Source: Conidiobolus incongruus B7586 (lineage: Eukaryota; Entomophthoromycota; Entomophthoromycetes; Entomophthorales; Conidiobolaceae). From it: DNA of 10,424 nt. Where the stretch lies: positions 1 to 10,424 of the forward strand of contig JNEM01003740.1 in NCBI GenBank assembly GCA_000697335.1, given 5' to 3'. The notes beneath the pieces were generated by a model, which saw only the letters and a program-made list of their open reading frames with translations, was not told where the DNA came from and made no database searches. How positions within the stretch are numbered: the stretch's first letter is position 1; each line of letters begins with the position of its first letter. The position numbers and the translations under genes were made by a program. Of the stretch, positions 8,901-10,424 are shown piece after piece.

Positions 8901-10424
8901 AAAAATTGTCACAATTTGATAAGCCAATTTTTTAATTATTTTTGCAATATTTAAAATAATACAAATATATAAAATAATTTAGAAATCACTTATTTGATAA
9001 ATCTAATAAGTTTCAAATATAACTTTATACAAATTATAATAATTTATTTTGTCTATTATTTTTCAACCTTAGTATATTTGATAAATATATCAAATTGAAA
9101 ATTAATAAATAAAAATAATATCAATTAAAATTTTTAAAAATAGGAAATTTATTAAAATATATTTATTAACTTAAGTTTCTATCTTTTATTTTACTAATAA
9201 AAAATAAATATTTTTATATTTTGGTTTAAAACTAAAGTGAATTATTTTTTTAATAAAAATAATACTAATAAATTGGAATAAATTAAAATTAAATTTATAA
9301 TTAATGATTAATATATATTATTTTATATTATTATATGATTTTATAGATTCTTAAAATTAAAACCATTATTATTAAGTTACTATTAATATTTCAAGGTTAA
9401 ATTAACCATAATATATATTTTTTATAAATATAAAAATAGAATTACTGATTTAATATAGGGAAATACTTAATATAAAAGTAATATGGTACAAAACATAGTA
9501 AGATAGAATAGAATATAATGTGTAAATATAAACAAAGTTTAATTAAGCTTTAAACTAAGATTAGTGACTGATATATTAAAATTTATATTAGGTAATACCA
9601 ATATACTATAATATTAACAGAATATAACCTTAATCTTAGAAAAAATATAAAAATAAAAAATAATAAAAATTGAGACAAAAAAGAAATAACTAGTTTATTA
9701 GATATTTTAATATGATTTATTTAATTAGTTTATCTATAAAAGTATAAATAAATTATATAATTTATAATAAATCAAATTATATAAAAATATATATAAAAAT
9801 TTAAAAATCTAGTCTTTTAATTTTTTAATAATAATTATATAATTCATTGATTTAATATTATAAGATATTATTTAAATTAAATTACAATAAGATTATTTTA
9901 ATTAATTTACTCTTTAGGCTATAATTCTTGTGATTATTAATATATCCTATATTTAAAAAAAACTATTATAATATATTAATAATTAAAATCAATATTTAAT
10001 CAGAAAATAATATGAATTATCATTATTATACTTTTATATAAATTACTCAATTTATAATAACGATCCAATTAAAATTAAATTTTCTAAAATTTTAAACTTT
10101 ATTAATTTTATATATAATATAATATTAATATTTTATTTTCAAACTTATTAATAATTGATTTATATGATAATTATACTATTAAAATAAAATTTGTTAAACT
10201 TTTAATTATATTATTTTATTATATATCTAAACTATATTGTTTTATGAATTTTGTCATTTTACTATTAATATAAAGTATATTTTTTTATAAAACCTTTACT
10301 CATTTATATTATATATTAAATTTATTATATAATTTTGAATATTTATTATTAAGATAGATAATGATTTAATAAAGGTTTCTTATTATTAATTAATAAAACA
10401 AAGATAGATATTAAAGTTTGGGTA
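8901..10424. other. Extremely AT-rich spacer, no gene seen
   Basis: Here the G+C content falls further (one 60-base line at 9001 counts only 7 G/C). The sequence consists of interleaved A and T runs with TA-rich stretches. I see no open frame of useful length, no RNA fold and no repeat ends. It may be long-decayed transposon DNA or ordinary fungal intergenic DNA. Confidence 0.7.

Noticed and set aside
1-10424. Mitochondrial or bacterial origin suggested by the high AT content
   Set aside because: Spliceosomal-type introns, an ER-anchored P450 and the absence of Shine-Dalgarno-led ORFs or organellar genes point to fungal nuclear DNA.
1-10424. CRISPR array, tRNA or rRNA genes, or a novel multi-gene system
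   Set aside because: No regularly spaced repeats, cloverleaf-like segments or conserved rRNA blocks were seen. The only protein-coding content is the P450 pair and transposon relics.

Overview
The window looks like nuclear DNA of an early-diverging filamentous fungus, most likely an arbuscular mycorrhizal (Glomeromycotina-type) species. This is an inference. It rests on the very AT-rich spacers, an eight-intron microsomal cytochrome P450 with uniformly tiny introns (50-57 nt, GTA...TAG/ATAG borders), relics of transposable elements, and large gene-free stretches. No sequence search was possible.

Layout, left to right. 1-1170 is AT-rich spacer without a gene. About 1175-1740 (minus strand) is a decayed fragment of a Ty1/Copia-type retrotransposon pol region. 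It runs almost up to the first ATG of the next feature. 1742-3945 (plus strand) is a decayed cytochrome P450 copy. Its nine exon remnants can be followed from the membrane anchor to the C-terminus. A 331-bp MITE-like DNA element (2724-3054), flanked by a 6-bp CAATAG duplication, sits inside exon 6. 3946-4778 is the spacer between the two P450s. 4779-6679 (minus strand) is an apparently intact paralogue with nine exons and 490 codons. It keeps all the hallmark P450 motifs: WxxxR, AGxDTT, ExxR, the PERF-like block and FxxGxRxCxG. From 6680 to the right edge I see no gene. There is a TATA-like box and an inverted CGG/CCG pair just upstream of the intact gene, two small GC-richer islands near 7.1 and 7.75-7.9 kb, and then an extremely AT-rich tail.

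The two P450s lie tail to tail. They share exon structure, including the 201-nt first exon and the phase-1 intron that splits the heme-ligand cysteine codon. They therefore descend from one gene by duplication and inversion. They now differ a lot (about 42% identical residues in exon 1 by hand count), so the duplication is not recent. One copy stayed under selection and the other collected splice-site loss, frameshifts, stops and a transposon. I found no RNA gene, CRISPR, phage-like cassette or novel multi-gene system.
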